A DNA stretch of 64,000 nt from Planctomycetota bacterium (GCA_024278955.1 JAJRSE010000102.1:85890-149889), one strand, 5' to 3'; shown: positions 44,728-55,082, counted from the first letter of the stretch. A program made the numbers and translations. The notes: generated from the letters alone by a model not told the origin.

Positions 44728-47526
44728 CTACTCCGTCCACGGCTCGCACTCGGCCCAATTCTCCCCAAACTTTACATCGACTTTCAGCGGCACATCCAGT
44801 GCATAGACTTGGCTCATCTCTTCGACCACGAGTTTCGCCAAGGTGTCGACCGCCGTCGGGGCGACTTCAAACACAAGCTCGTCATGGATCTGTAGCATCA
44901 TATGGGCTTCGATCGATTCTTTTTGCAAACGGTCGTGGACGCCGATCATGGCCAACTTAATGAGATCGGCAGCCGAGCCTTGGATCACCGTGTTGACGGC
45001 TGTCCGCTCGGGCATGTTTAGCTGTCTAAGCACGCCGGTTTTTTCTTCACGCAAGCCCCGGGGCACTGGCCTCACGCCTTGGACGGCACGCCGTCTGCCC
45101 AGCAGCGTGCTCACGTAACCCTGCTCGCGACATTGGGTAAGCGTGTCGGTGAAAAAGTCGAGCACGCCCGGGTAACGGGCAAAATAGGTTTCGATAAATT
45201 CGCTTGCAGCCTCTTGAGAAATATCAAGCGCCTTGGCCAACCCAAAAGGACTCTGCCCGTAGATGATGCCAAAATTAACGGCTTTCGCTCGTCTTCGCAT
45301 ATCGGAGGTCACGTCAGCCAGCTCAACTCCTTCGACTTGGCTCGCGACCAGCGCGTGGATATCTTCGTCGTTAGCAAACGCTTTGCAAAGAGTTGGGTCG
45401 CCGCAAATATGAGCCAGAACTCGCAACTCGATTTGCGAGTAATCTGCCGCCAAAAATTTCCAGCCAGCGGGACCTGCCTTGAAGGCCGAGCGGATTTCGC
45501 GACCTTCGGGCGTGCGAATCGGGATGTTTTGCAAGTTTGGGTTGCTAGAACTCAGCCGTCCCGTTGCCGCCACGACCTGGTTGAACGAAGCATGCACTCG
45601 CCCCGTTTTGGGATGAACCATCTCGGGTAGCGCATTCACGTAGGTATTGAGCAACTTAGAAAACTGCCGATACTCGACGATTTTAGCAGGCAAGGGATGC
45701 AAATTGGCCAGCTCGTCGAGCACACTGGCATCGGTGCTAGGACCGGTTTTGGTTTTTTTTGAGACCGGGAGTTTCAATTCCTCAAACAACAACTGCCGCA
45801 GTTGCTTTGGCGAGGCGATATTCAGCGGATGTCCTGCCATCTCTTCAATTTCTGCCGCGAGCCCCTGAAGCTTCGAGCCGTACTGCTCGCTCAGCTCGGC
45901 CAATCGCCCGACATCGACACTCACGCCCAGGTATTCCATCTCGGCAAGAATGCTAATCAGCGGCACCTCGACGGTCTCGTTCAATTTGTCGAGCCCCTGT
46001 TCTGCAAGCTTCGCCGAAAGCAGCGGGTGAAGCTGTAGCGGAAGGTCCGCATCTTCCGCGGCATAGGGTCCCACCTCCACAACCGACACTTCGTCCATTC
46101 GCTTCTGGTTCTTGCCCTTGCCGATTAGCGAGTCGATTTTTGTGGTCGTATGGTCGAGATACCGTAGAGCCAACTGATCGAGATTATGGGTTCTCTCTCC
46201 TGCGTCGAGCAGATAGCTCGCCACCATCGTGTCGAAGCTGACGCCGGTCATGCGAATCCCTGCGCCAATCAGCACCACTAAATCGTATTTCAGATTCTGC
46301 CCGATCTTGGCAATCGAAGGGTTCTCGAGCAATGGGCGCAATTTGTCGGCCACAAGCTTTGCGTCGAGAACCGTCTCTCCTGGAGGTCCTTTCACTGGCA
46401 CATAGTAGCTCTCGCCCGGAGTATATGCCAAGGCGTAGCCCACGATTTCTGCCTTTCGCGGCGAAATGTCGGTCGTTTCGGTATCGATCGAGATCAGCGA
46501 TTGCTGCGTCAGTTCCTCAACCAAGCGGTCGAGACTTTCTTCGGTATCAACAATTTGATAATTGTTCTCGACCTGCTGCCGCGGGCTCGCATCGCGACCA
46601 CAGCCATCAAGTTCCGCAGCTCGTTGACCTAGCGAACGAAAGCCGTAGTCCTGGAAAAGCTCGCCCAAACGGGTGTGATCGACCCCACCCACTCGGGCAG
46701 CGTTCCAGTCGATCGCGATCGGAACTTGAGTATCGAGAGTTACGAGTTTATGTGAGAGCAACGCATCGTCGCGGAACTCGATTAGATTTTGACTTCGCTT
46801 TGCTCCCGCGACATTTTTGGCATTTTCCAAAATCGCTTCCAAGTTGTCGTACTTGGCAAGCAACTCCTGGGTGATTTTCGGCCCAATCAGCGGGACCCCC
46901 GGCACGTTGTCGACCTTATCGCCGACTAGCGACTGGAAGTCGGTTACCTGGTCGGGACGAATTCCCCAGTCTGCCTCCAGCGAAGTCGCATCGTAGATAG
47001 CGTCTTTGCGGATGTTGTAGATTCGTACCCGGTCGGTAATCAGCTGTCGGCAATCTTTGTCGCCTGAGACAACCAAGCAGTCGGCTTCCATCTGGTCGCA
47101 GCAAAGCGCGAGCGTGGCCAAAACATCGTCCGCCTCGAACCCCGGGCTTGAGAGCACAGGAATTCCCAAAGCCTCGAGTACTTCGCGAATCTTCGGGATC
47201 TGAGCCGCCAGCTCCTCGGGCATCGCCCCCCGGTCAGCCTTGTATTGGTCGTACATTTCATGCCGAAATGTCGGGCTAGGCAGATCGAATGCACAAATAA
47301 GGGCGTCCGGACGGCGGTTTTCTAGCAGCTGGAGAATGTCGCGAATAAACCCATAAACGGCCGCCACGGGTTCGCCCCTGGGGCTGGTCATCTCGGGGAT
47401 CGCGTGAAATACCTGAAAAATTAGCGAAAAAGCATCCACCAAGCAAACCGTCCACCCCTTAATCGAGTCGGTTTGCTGCTCTTGGGCCGGTTCTACGGGC
47501 ACCTGGGCAGGCTCCTCAGGCTCCAT
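44728..47526 (-). CDS. polA: DNA polymerase I
   Basis: Family A polymerase of 932 residues for repair and RNA-primer replacement. Three domains are present. The 5'-nuclease (residues about 25-310) shows LVDAFSLIFQVFHAIP and VSGDKDCRQLI. The 3'-5' proofreading exonuclease (about 320-520) keeps all motifs: DTETTD (Exo I), GQNLKYDL (Exo II) and YAAEDADL (Exo III). The polymerase (about 540-930) has DYSQIELRVLAHI (motif A), KAVNFGIIYGQ (motif B) and QIHDELVFE (motif C). So proofreading is probably active. The first 20 residues are an acidic, Gln/Pro-rich extension. Confidence 0.96.
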   Translation of the reverse strand: MEPEEPAQVPVEPAQEQQTDSIKGWTVCLVDAFSLIFQVFHAIPEMTSPRGEPVAAVYGFIRDILQLLENRRPDALICAFDLPSPTFRHEMYDQYKADRGAMPEELAAQIPKIREVLEALGIPVLSSPGFEADDVLATLALCCDQMEADCLVVSGDKDCRQLITDRVRIYNIRKDAIYDATSLEADWGIRPDQVTDFQSLVGDKVDNVPGVPLIGPKITQELLAKYDNLEAILENAKNVAGAKRSQNLIEFRDDALLSHKLVTLDTQVPIAIDWNAARVGGVDHTRLGELFQDYGFRSLGQRAAELDGCGRDASPRQQVENNYQIVDTEESLDRLVEELTQQSLISIDTETTDISPRKAEIVGYALAYTPGESYYVPVKGPPGETVLDAKLVADKLRPLLENPSIAKIGQNLKYDLVVLIGAGIRMTGVSFDTMVASYLLDAGERTHNLDQLALRYLDHTTTKIDSLIGKGKNQKRMDEVSVVEVGPYAAEDADLPLQLHPLLSAKLAEQGLDKLNETVEVPLISILAEMEYLGVSVDVGRLAELSEQYGSKLQGLAAEIEEMAGHPLNIASPKQLRQLLFEELKLPVSKKTKTGPSTDASVLDELANLHPLPAKIVEYRQFSKLLNTYVNALPEMVHPKTGRVHASFNQVVAATGRLSSSNPNLQNIPIRTPEGREIRSAFKAGPAGWKFLAADYSQIELRVLAHICGDPTLCKAFANDEDIHALVASQVEGVELADVTSDMRRRAKAVNFGIIYGQSPFGLAKALDISQEAASEFIETYFARYPGVLDFFTDTLTQCREQGYVSTLLGRRRAVQGVRPVPRGLREEKTGVLRQLNMPERTAVNTVIQGSAADLIKLAMIGVHDRLQKESIEAHMMLQIHDELVFEVAPTAVDTLAKLVVEEMSQVYALDVPLKVDVKFGENWAECEPWTE

Positions 47527-47649
47527 CCCCGGAAGCGATGGCTGACGCGCAGCCCGCTGGTTGCTGATTTTTGAGTTTTGGTTACTAATGGCTAGGGTTC
47601 CTCATCCAATTGTGCCTTCAACCCTACAGCCTACGGTCTAGCCCTTTTC

Positions 47650-47678
47650 TTGACATGCCCTAATCCCCCAATTATGCT
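47650..47678 (+). promoter_or_regulatory. Sigma-70-type promoter before the coiled-coil gene
   Basis: TTGACA (47650-47655), a 17-base spacer, then TATGCT (47673-47678), 133 bases upstream of the plus-strand start at 47811. Confidence 0.6.
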
Positions 47679-47810
47679 CGACTTAGGACGAATTATTGGC
47701 CACCGCGCATGATCTAACTGTCGCTAGGTCGCTCCACACGAAAGTGCCCCTCCTCCAGCGCTACGCCACCTTACTGCCCTCCTTACTAAGTCGGAACTAA
47801 GAAAGATTCT

Positions 47811-49214
47811 ATGGCGTCCCGAAACAATCAGAATATGCAAATCGTTACTATCTCCTTAGCTCTAGTGTTAGTGCTTTGTTTGGTAGGTCTCGTTTTACTT
47901 AATAACTCTCGGAAAACTGCCGAAGCGCGTGCCGTTCAGGCATCCAGCTCGGCCCAAGAGGCCCGGGGAACCGTGTCGCAGCTACAGAGCGAAGCCAACC
48001 AGTACAAAACCTGGATGGGTTTCCCTGAAGCCGACACCCTCGATACATTGCAAAAGTCTTTCACCGAAGACATGGCCAGCTATGGCAGCACGTTTGACGA
48101 AAGCAGTCGTTATTATCGAACTATTTTGCAGAACATCTACGAAGAAAATCGCAAGCTGGCTCAAAGCGAGGGAGACGCGAAGACAGAAATCAAAAAGCTT
48201 AAGCTCCGTCTGCTAGCCACCGAAGCTGAAAAGGACCAGCAGATAGCCAAGTTTAGCAAAGACAAGGAAAAGCTCAGTGCCGATGCTGCTAGCGAACGCA
48301 ATAAATTCCAGACCCTGAGCCAGCAGATCAACGAAGAGAAAGATCGCATTGCTGCCGAACTTGACAAAAAACGGACCGCTATCGACGAAGCCGCTTCGCT
48401 GCACGCCTCTGAGCAGACCGCTCTGAACGAAAAACTTGGCAAGCTTGAACGGGTCATCGAGATTCTCAAAGGCAATCAGGTCGAGACCGACCCCTTCGCT
48501 CAGCCCGAAGACGGCTTGGTTCGCTATGTCAATCAACGCAACGGCACGGTCTGGATCAACCTTGGCGAAGCCGACAACCTCCGCCCTCAAGTCACCTTTA
48601 GTGTCTACGAAGGCGACCAGAGCGATGCCCTGAGTGCAGAGCGGAAGGGCAGCATCGAGGTAACTCGAATCCTTAGCGACCACATGGCCGAAGCAAAAAT
48701 CACCGACGATCAAGCTACTCGGCCGCTCATGTCGGGCGACAAAGTCTATAGCCAAGTCTGGAATCGTGGCCGGCAAGTTGGCTTCGCCATCACAGGTGTC
48801 ATCGACTTCAACGAAGATGGCATTAGCGATCTACGACAACTCAAGCAGATCATTGCCCTGAACAACGGCAAAGTCGATGCCGTCCCTGGCGACGATGGTT
48901 CGATTGACGGAAAAATGACCGTCGACACGCGTTACTTGATCCTAGGCGAGCACCCTAGCGATTCTCGCCAGGCCAGCTTGCGTTCTGCCTGGGAAAAAAT
49001 GAGTGAAGAAGCCGACACCTTGGGGATTGAAGTTAAAACCCTCGACGAATTCCTGAGCCTCATGGGCTGGCAACCCGATCGTCGAACCGTAAAGCTTGGC
49101 CCTGGAGCCCGCTCCGAAGATTTCCCCGCAAAGCCGATCGGCGATTACAAGCCGGCCCGATCCGACCCCAGGGCAAATATTTTCCGTCCCCGCAAGCCCC
49201 AGCCAAGTTACTAG
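47811..49214 (+). CDS. Unknown membrane-anchored coiled-coil protein
   Basis: A 467-residue protein with no family I can name. It has one N-terminal membrane helix (IVTISLALVLVLCLVGLVLL). Residues about 35-230 are a long coiled coil (rich in Lys, Glu, Ala; for example KLKLRLLATEAEKDQQIA and QTLSQQINEEKDRIAAEL). Residues about 240-380 are a compact domain (GLVRYVNQRNGTVWINLGEADNL, an SH3-like barrel pattern). The tail is basic and Pro-rich. The layout suggests an envelope scaffold acting outside the membrane. Single gene with its own promoter, divergent from polA. Confidence 0.7.
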   Translation: MASRNNQNMQIVTISLALVLVLCLVGLVLLNNSRKTAEARAVQASSSAQEARGTVSQLQSEANQYKTWMGFPEADTLDTLQKSFTEDMASYGSTFDESSRYYRTILQNIYEENRKLAQSEGDAKTEIKKLKLRLLATEAEKDQQIAKFSKDKEKLSADAASERNKFQTLSQQINEEKDRIAAELDKKRTAIDEAASLHASEQTALNEKLGKLERVIEILKGNQVETDPFAQPEDGLVRYVNQRNGTVWINLGEADNLRPQVTFSVYEGDQSDALSAERKGSIEVTRILSDHMAEAKITDDQATRPLMSGDKVYSQVWNRGRQVGFAITGVIDFNEDGISDLRQLKQIIALNNGKVDAVPGDDGSIDGKMTVDTRYLILGEHPSDSRQASLRSAWEKMSEEADTLGIEVKTLDEFLSLMGWQPDRRTVKLGPGARSEDFPAKPIGDYKPARSDPRANIFRPRKPQPSY

Positions 49215-49264
49215 AGCACATTCAAGCCTTGAAGCAGCTCTAGGGTAGCGCAGTGGCGTCTGCG

Positions 49265-50014
49265 TTAGCGTTCCCGAGCAACCAGGTTTGCAAATCGTTG
49301 CAGTAGCAACCGAGTGCTTGGCGTATCTCGGCATCTTTCTGCAAACGTATCAATCGTCATGCCAGCGATGCGCTCCACATACTGGGGATATTCTCGGACA
49401 CGCTCAAGAAAAGTTTTCAAATCCAATTCAGGATGAAACTGAGTGCAGTAGATCGGCGCGTCGGCAATCTTAAAAGCTTGATGCCGTACGAGTTGCGATG
49501 AGGCCAACAAAACTGCCTCGGGAGGTAACTCAACCACATGGTCTTCGTGGCCAGCAAGACCAAGAAACGGGCTAGGCAAGTCACCAAAAAGAGGATCCAG
49601 TCGAGCTGCCTCCGTGAGCTTGAATTTGAGAGTTCCTAATTCTGCTCGAGGTGGGTCGTTAATACAAACTCCTCCCATCGCTCGGGCGATTGCCTGAAAT
49701 CCCCAGCAGGACGCAAACGTAGGCATACGATGCTCAACCAATTTGCGCAAACCGTCGAGCGTACGATCGAGCCAACCGCTTTCTCCCGCGGCCGAGTAAT
49801 TGCCGCTGCCGCCGATCAATACCGCGTCAAAGTCCTTCAATAGGGCCGCTGTGGGAAATCCGCTTAGCAAATCGAACGGAACGATCGCTTCGGTATCGCA
49901 GCCAAGGGCACGAGCAAAACAACCGACTTCTTGAAGTCGAATCGAGTCGTCCTTGTCACGAATCTGTAGCAAAAGAAATTGAAGGTCCGGCATGGATTCT
50001 AACTTCGTTGGCAT
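49265..50014 (-). CDS. Class I glutamine amidotransferase-like protein
   Basis: A 249-residue protein with the triad-type glutaminase fold: nucleophile Cys in ASCWGFQAIARAMGG, the oxyanion region GGSGNYSAA, and His-Glu in QFHPELD. It resembles GMP-synthase-type amidotransferase subunits, but without a synthetase domain, so its substrate (amide hydrolysis or transfer) is unknown. Its start lies 29 bases after the bioA stop on the same strand, so the two may be co-transcribed. A start at 49993 is also possible; neither has a clear ribosome-binding site. Confidence 0.8.
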   Translation of the reverse strand: MPTKLESMPDLQFLLLQIRDKDDSIRLQEVGCFARALGCDTEAIVPFDLLSGFPTAALLKDFDAVLIGGSGNYSAAGESGWLDRTLDGLRKLVEHRMPTFASCWGFQAIARAMGGVCINDPPRAELGTLKFKLTEAARLDPLFGDLPSPFLGLAGHEDHVVELPPEAVLLASSQLVRHQAFKIADAPIYCTQFHPELDLKTFLERVREYPQYVERIAGMTIDTFAERCRDTPSTRLLLQRFANLVARER

Positions 50015-50042
50015 TCGTGTGATAAGACGCTTTTACAACAGT

Positions 50043-51389
50043 CTACAGTCTCTTGGTCACCGTCTCGATGCTCTCGACTAGCACTCGACCTAACAGCTCA
50101 AGTTCTTCGGACGAAATCGAAAGCGGAGGCATGATTACCAGGACATCGCGTAGCGGTCGCAGCCAAACTCCTCGTCGGCATGCCTCTTTGCAAATTTCAG
50201 CACCAATGCGCACTTCCGCCGGATAGGGCTCGCCGGAATCTCCGCCCGCCGTAAACTCCACTGCGGCAATCATGCCCATGAGCCTCGTTTCGGCAACGTG
50301 CGGATGTGTTTCGAGTTGAGTGAGAAGCTTGGCCAGCTGTTGCGTCTTTGGTTTCAGGCGGTTCACAACGTCTAGCTCTTCAAGCAAGTCGAGTGTTGCT
50401 ATTGCCGCGGCTGCTCCGAGCGGATTCCCACCATAGGTGTGCCCATGCAGAAACGTATTCGTCGCCTCGCCTAAAAACGCTGAGTAAACTTCTGGAGACG
50501 TTATCGTCGCAGAAAGCGGAAGATAACCGCCTGTCAGGCTCTTGCCTAGGCACAGGAAATCGGGGGTCACGTCTTCATGTTCACAAGCAAACATGCGTCC
50601 CGTTCGCCCAAACCCCGTGACAATCTCATCTGTAATTAGTAGCACGTCATACCGCTTGGTCAGCTCGCGCACTCCCCGCAAATAACCCGGGGGATGAAAA
50701 ACCATTCCTGCCGCAGCTTGGATCAGTGGCTCCAACACCATGGCTGCGATTTGCTGATGCTCTTTCTTGAGAACTTCTTCCAGCTCGGCCAAAAAGTGAG
50801 CGGTCGCCTGCTCTGGAGAGACCGGTTTTTCCAATCGCCTTGGATCAGGGATTGGTAGCCGCACGACCTCAAAAAGTAGCGGCTGAAAAACTTCGTGAAA
50901 TCGGGCGATGCCTCCCACGCTGGCACTGCCGATCGTATCGCCATGGTAAGCTTGCTCCAGGGCAATATATTTTGTTTTCCCTGGCTGCGGCTTCTCGCTT
51001 TGCTGCCAGTACTGGTAGGCCATTTTCAGCGCAACTTCAACCGCCGAAGAACCATCGCTCGCAAAGAAGACATGCTGTAAATTGCCCGGCGCGAGGTCCG
51101 CCAGCCGCTTGGCAAGCACCACCGCCTGTGTGCCTGCCATCCCCAGCGACGTGCTATGCGCCACGCGATCGAGTTGCTCGCGAATCGCCGCATCGATCTT
51201 CGGCTGACGGTGGCCAAGCAAATTGCACCACATACTGCTCACGCCATCGAGATAGCGATTGCCTTCGATGTCATAAAGCCAGACGCCCTCAGCACGATCG
51301 ATTACCCACGGCGTGTATTCTGCCATGGGGGTAAATGCATGCCAATAGTGTTCGGTGTCCCATCGCGTAAGCTCTTCGTTAGTAGGCAT
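50043..51389 (-). CDS. bioA: Adenosylmethionine-8-amino-7-oxononanoate aminotransferase
   Basis: PLP enzyme of biotin synthesis that uses SAM as amino donor. WHAFTPMAEYTPWVI near the N-terminus is the BioA-specific substrate segment. Other markers: GVSSMWCNLLGHRQP, SDGSSAVEVALKMA, the PLP-binding ITDEIVTGFGRTG and the aldimine Lys in LGKSLTGGYLP. Length of 448 residues is usual. No other biotin genes are nearby. It lies 92 bases after gatB on the same strand. Confidence 0.93.
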   Translation of the reverse strand: MPTNEELTRWDTEHYWHAFTPMAEYTPWVIDRAEGVWLYDIEGNRYLDGVSSMWCNLLGHRQPKIDAAIREQLDRVAHSTSLGMAGTQAVVLAKRLADLAPGNLQHVFFASDGSSAVEVALKMAYQYWQQSEKPQPGKTKYIALEQAYHGDTIGSASVGGIARFHEVFQPLLFEVVRLPIPDPRRLEKPVSPEQATAHFLAELEEVLKKEHQQIAAMVLEPLIQAAAGMVFHPPGYLRGVRELTKRYDVLLITDEIVTGFGRTGRMFACEHEDVTPDFLCLGKSLTGGYLPLSATITSPEVYSAFLGEATNTFLHGHTYGGNPLGAAAAIATLDLLEELDVVNRLKPKTQQLAKLLTQLETHPHVAETRLMGMIAAVEFTAGGDSGEPYPAEVRIGAEICKEACRRGVWLRPLRDVLVIMPPLSISSEELELLGRVLVESIETVTKRL

Positions 51390-51481
51390 AAGATTTGTCC
51401 GCGTAAATCGTTGAAATCGGCGTTTGCTTGTGTTCCATTCTTGTTGTCGTTGGCTGGCAGATTACCAAAACACGAACGCAC

Positions 51482-52951
51482 TTAATCCTTCTGAGCCAGT
51501 TCCAAGCAAATTTTCCGTACCTGGCCTGGGTCGACGTTCGGGTTTTTTTTCTTTGCCTGACCAATGAGAGCACCGACCGCCTGTTGTTTGCCTGCCTGCA
51601 CATCCGCGACAATCTTTGGGTTGGCGTCGAGCAATTCCTGGCAAAGGGTCATCAAAGCGGACTCATCAACTTGCTCAATGCCCAATTGCTCAATCGCCTC
51701 AGCTACTTCGATGTTCTTTGCATCCATCAACTCCAATGCGTCCTTAGCTCGCGACTTCGGAAGCTTCTCCTCTTTCACCGCTAAAAGCAAGTCGGCCAAA
51801 TGGGTCGCCGAGACCGAAAAATCGCCAATCGAGATTTCGCGATCTTTCAGTATCCTAAGGATTTCTTGCGTCACCCAATTGCAAGCCGACTTCGAGTCGC
51901 CGCTTTGTTTGGCAACTTCCAGAAAGTAGTCGACCACCGCACGCCCCTGATTCACAAGCACGTCGGCGTCATAAAGCGAAAGCCCATGCTCCGACAAGAG
52001 CCGCGACCGTAAGGAAGCCGGTAGCTCGCAAAGCCCCGCCTTCACTTCATGCACACGCTCAGGCGAAGCCGTAACCGGCGCCAAGTCGGGGTCAGGGAAA
52101 TAGCGGTAATCGCTCGACTCTTCCTTGCTACGTTGGCCAAGCGTAATCCCCTCGGCGTCGTCCCAGCCGCGGGTTTGCTTGGGCGACTCCCCAATTTTTT
52201 GCCCCGTCTCTTGCCAGACGCGATACTGCCGCGCTGCTTCGTAATCGAGGGCCCGTTCGACGGCTCGGAAACTGTTCATATTCTTGATTTCAACGATCGG
52301 AGTCGCAATTTTTCCCTCGTCGGTCTCAAGGTGCAAGTTCACATTCGCATCGACTCGCAAGCTGCCCTCCTGCATATTGCAATCCGAGACTCCAATGTAA
52401 AGCAGAAGCAGCTTCAACTCGTCGAGAAACGCTCGCGCCTCGGCAGAGCTTCGCATATCGGGTTCCGAAACAATCTCTAACAGCGGCGTGCCCGTGCGAT
52501 TCAAATCGATTTCGCTATCCGCCTTGCCCGCGACTTCGTCGTGAACACTCTTGCCGGCATCTTCTTCAAGGTGGGCTCGGGTAATCCGGATTCGTTTCGG
52601 CTCGAACTGGTCTTTGGTATCGTGAATTTCCAGAAAACCACCGGATGACATCGGCAGGTCGAATTGGCTTATTTGATATCCCTTGGGCAAGTCTGGATAA
52701 AAGTATTGCTTGCGATCCCACTTTGTAAACTCCGGAATCTCGCAATTGAGCGCGACCGCGGTTTTAAGCGAGAGCTCATACGCCAGCCGATTCATCACCG
52801 GCAAACTTCCCGGCAATCCGATACAAACCGGACAAGTCTGAGTATTTGGCTCGGCCCCAAACTGCGTACTACACCCACAAAACAGCTTGCTATTCGTGGC
52901 AAGTTGAACGTGAACTTCTAAGCCAATAACGGTGGTGTACGGGGAATCCAT
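51482..52951 (-). CDS. gatB: Aspartyl/glutamyl-tRNA amidotransferase subunit B
   Basis: Kinase/transamidation subunit of GatCAB, which turns Glu-tRNA(Gln) and Asp-tRNA(Asn) into the amidated forms. GLEVHVQLATNSKLFCGCSTQFG opens the catalytic domain; the Zn-binding Cys sites are CGC and CPVC. YFYPDLPKGYQISQFD and RADANVNL-type motifs are present (VDANVNLHLET). The C-terminal YqeY-like helical tail (residues about 400-489) contacts the tRNA. It is separated from gatA by a palindromic element. Confidence 0.95.
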   Translation of the reverse strand: MDSPYTTVIGLEVHVQLATNSKLFCGCSTQFGAEPNTQTCPVCIGLPGSLPVMNRLAYELSLKTAVALNCEIPEFTKWDRKQYFYPDLPKGYQISQFDLPMSSGGFLEIHDTKDQFEPKRIRITRAHLEEDAGKSVHDEVAGKADSEIDLNRTGTPLLEIVSEPDMRSSAEARAFLDELKLLLLYIGVSDCNMQEGSLRVDANVNLHLETDEGKIATPIVEIKNMNSFRAVERALDYEAARQYRVWQETGQKIGESPKQTRGWDDAEGITLGQRSKEESSDYRYFPDPDLAPVTASPERVHEVKAGLCELPASLRSRLLSEHGLSLYDADVLVNQGRAVVDYFLEVAKQSGDSKSACNWVTQEILRILKDREISIGDFSVSATHLADLLLAVKEEKLPKSRAKDALELMDAKNIEVAEAIEQLGIEQVDESALMTLCQELLDANPKIVADVQAGKQQAVGALIGQAKKKNPNVDPGQVRKICLELAQKD

Positions 52952-53081
52952 AAAATAGTTGCCCGCGAAAGTCGCGAAAAAACGCTAAAAAAAGAAGAAG
53001 TGAAATTAAATTATCCGCTGAGTGTTCGCTAGTCTTTCGTATTACTAACAGTCAGGTTTTTTGTCAGGTGCGAAGATTTTC

Positions 53082-53165
53082 CATAGCCACAAAAAACACA
53101 AAAGGAAGACAGGAGCAAGGATGTTGGGTTTTACTTTCCCTTTTTCGCGTTTTTTGTGGCTATTT
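53082..53165. repeat. Palindromic intergenic element, copy 2
   Basis: ATAGCCACAAAAAACACAAAA (from 53083) faces TTCGCGTTTTTTGTGGCTAT. Lies between gatA and gatB. Same terminal ATAGCCAC/GTGGCTAT as the element at 2509-2610. Confidence 0.68.
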
Positions 53166-53218
53166 ATTCGTTGGATGCTGCTATGCCGCGTTGGTGTTTC
53201 GGGCTGAAAAAAATTCTT

Positions 53219-54763
53219 CTATCTCTCCAAGGAAGGTCGCCTTCGGCACCAATCAGTTGCTTGTTCAAACATGTAGGCCCCGCGTAACAAGGTCTCCTCG
53301 CCCAATGGCGGCGCCTGCAGCTGCAAACCAATCGGCAGGCCACCGCTGCTAAATCCGCATGGTAAGCTGATACCCGGTAGGCCGGCCAAGTTAGCGCTTA
53401 CCGTGTAGAGATCCACCAAATACATCGACAGCGGATCGTCGGCCATTGCGCCAAGCTTAAAAGCCGGTTGTGCCGTCACGGGGCTCGCAATCAAATCGAC
53501 TTCTTCAAACGCCGCATCAAAATCTTGGCGAATCAGACGCCGAACTTTGAGCGCCTTGAGATAATAAGCGTCGTAGTAACCAGCACTTAGGGTGTAGGCG
53601 CCAAGCATAATACGCCGCTTCACCTCAGGCCCAAACCCCTCGGCACGCGATTGGCGATACATTCGCACGAGCGGCGAGTCGAGCGAGTTGAGCCCCGCCT
53701 GATCGCCAGCCGTTTCAAGCTCTTTTCGCTCCTCTTCAAGCTCCTTGAGCATCGCTGCTCGGTCGGTTCGGTAGCCATAATGCACGCTATCGTAACGGGC
53801 CAGGTTGCTCGAAGCCTCGCTCGGGGCAATCACATAATAAGTCGCAACCGCATACTTGCTGTGCGGAAGCGAGATTTCCTTGACCGTTGCTCCCAACGAT
53901 TCGTAGACCTTAATGGCGTCGCGAACCGCCGTTTCCACCTCGGCATCCAGCCCTTCGGCAAAATGCTCGCGGACAATTCCAATTCGCAAATTCTTAAGCG
54001 GCTGTTTGATCGTGGCCGAGTACTTTGGCACCGCTACGTCGAGCGAAGTCGCATCCTGCGGATCGTGGCCCGCTATTGTTTCGAGCAGCAATGCCGCATC
54101 TTGGGTCGAACGGGCGAGTGGCCCCACCTGGTCGAGGCTGCTGGCAAACGCGATCAGTCCAAATCGGCTCACCCGTCCATAAGTTGGCTTCATCCCCACG
54201 ACGCCGCAAAGCCCCGCCGGCTGGCGAATTGAGCCGCCCGTGTCGGTGCCAATCGAAAGCGGCGCCATCCCCCCGGCGACACATGCTGCTGCCCCACCGC
54301 TCGAACCGCCCGGCGTACGCTCGAGGTCCCACGGATTGCGCGTGACCTGGAAAGCCGAGTTCTCGGTCGATCCGCCCATGGCAAACTCGTCCATATTGGT
54401 TCGACCAATCAGCACTGCATCGGCGGCCTTGAGCTTGGCCACGACCGTGCTGTCGTAAGGCGGGCGAAACGACTCCAACATCCGCGAGGCACAGGTCGTC
54501 TTGGTCTCGCGGTCGCAAAGCACATCTTTTACCGCGACCGGCAAACCGGCCAATTTACCGAGTTGCTCGCCCTTCCCGCGCCTGCGATCAATCTGCTCGG
54601 CACGTCGAATCGCCGCTTCGGCGTCGACTCGCAAAAAAGAACCGATCTGCGAATCGCGAGCTTCGATTGCATCAAGATATGCCTGCGCCAGTTCAACCGA
54701 AGAAGTTTTCCCTTCTTCGAGAAGTTGCAAAAGCTCGCAGGCAGAATGCTCAAGTAACGACAT
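53219..54763 (-). CDS. gatA: Aspartyl/glutamyl-tRNA amidotransferase subunit A
   Basis: Amidase subunit that releases ammonia from glutamine for GatB. The Ser-cis-Ser-Lys triad is in PVAVKDVL (Lys) and in PGGSSGGAAA and TDTGGSIRQPAG (serines). GTRNPWDLERTP precedes the Gly/Ser-rich loop. Length is 514 residues. The start at 54763 is chosen for MSLLEHSACELLQLL; an earlier in-frame ATG (54847) lies inside gatC. The gene begins 28 bases after gatC. Confidence 0.95.
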   Translation of the reverse strand: MSLLEHSACELLQLLEEGKTSSVELAQAYLDAIEARDSQIGSFLRVDAEAAIRRAEQIDRRRGKGEQLGKLAGLPVAVKDVLCDRETKTTCASRMLESFRPPYDSTVVAKLKAADAVLIGRTNMDEFAMGGSTENSAFQVTRNPWDLERTPGGSSGGAAACVAGGMAPLSIGTDTGGSIRQPAGLCGVVGMKPTYGRVSRFGLIAFASSLDQVGPLARSTQDAALLLETIAGHDPQDATSLDVAVPKYSATIKQPLKNLRIGIVREHFAEGLDAEVETAVRDAIKVYESLGATVKEISLPHSKYAVATYYVIAPSEASSNLARYDSVHYGYRTDRAAMLKELEEERKELETAGDQAGLNSLDSPLVRMYRQSRAEGFGPEVKRRIMLGAYTLSAGYYDAYYLKALKVRRLIRQDFDAAFEEVDLIASPVTAQPAFKLGAMADDPLSMYLVDLYTVSANLAGLPGISLPCGFSSGGLPIGLQLQAPPLGEETLLRGAYMFEQATDWCRRRPSLER

Positions 54764-54791
54764 AGAAAAATACCGGTCGCTGTTGTGGCGA

Positions 54792-55082
54792 TCAACTCCC
54801 CAGAACAGGCGGCACCAGATAACCTCGTCCGTTGCTGCTCGGAGCATTTGCCAATGCCTGCTCGCGATCGAGGCTTGGCTTTACCTCGTCCGTTGCAAAC
54901 ACGTTGCTTACTTCTACCGCATGGGCCATCGGTTCGACGCCCTCAGTATCGACTTCGCCTAGCAGGTCGATGTAAGAAATAATCTGAGCAAGTTCGCTAC
55001 TAAGCGTCTCTAGCTCGGCCTCGCTCAATCGGAGACGGGCAAGTAGAGAAACCTTCTCGACATCTTTGCGAGTGAGAGCCAT
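54792..55082 (-). CDS. gatC: Aspartyl/glutamyl-tRNA amidotransferase subunit C
   Basis: Small (96 residues) helical subunit that holds GatA and GatB together. RKDVEKVSLLARLRLSEAELETLSSELAQII is split by the usual helical pattern, and the tail with TEGVEPMAHAV matches the family. It is the first gene of the gatCA block. Confidence 0.9.
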   Translation of the reverse strand: MALTRKDVEKVSLLARLRLSEAELETLSSELAQIISYIDLLGEVDTEGVEPMAHAVEVSNVFATDEVKPSLDREQALANAPSSNGRGYLVPPVLGS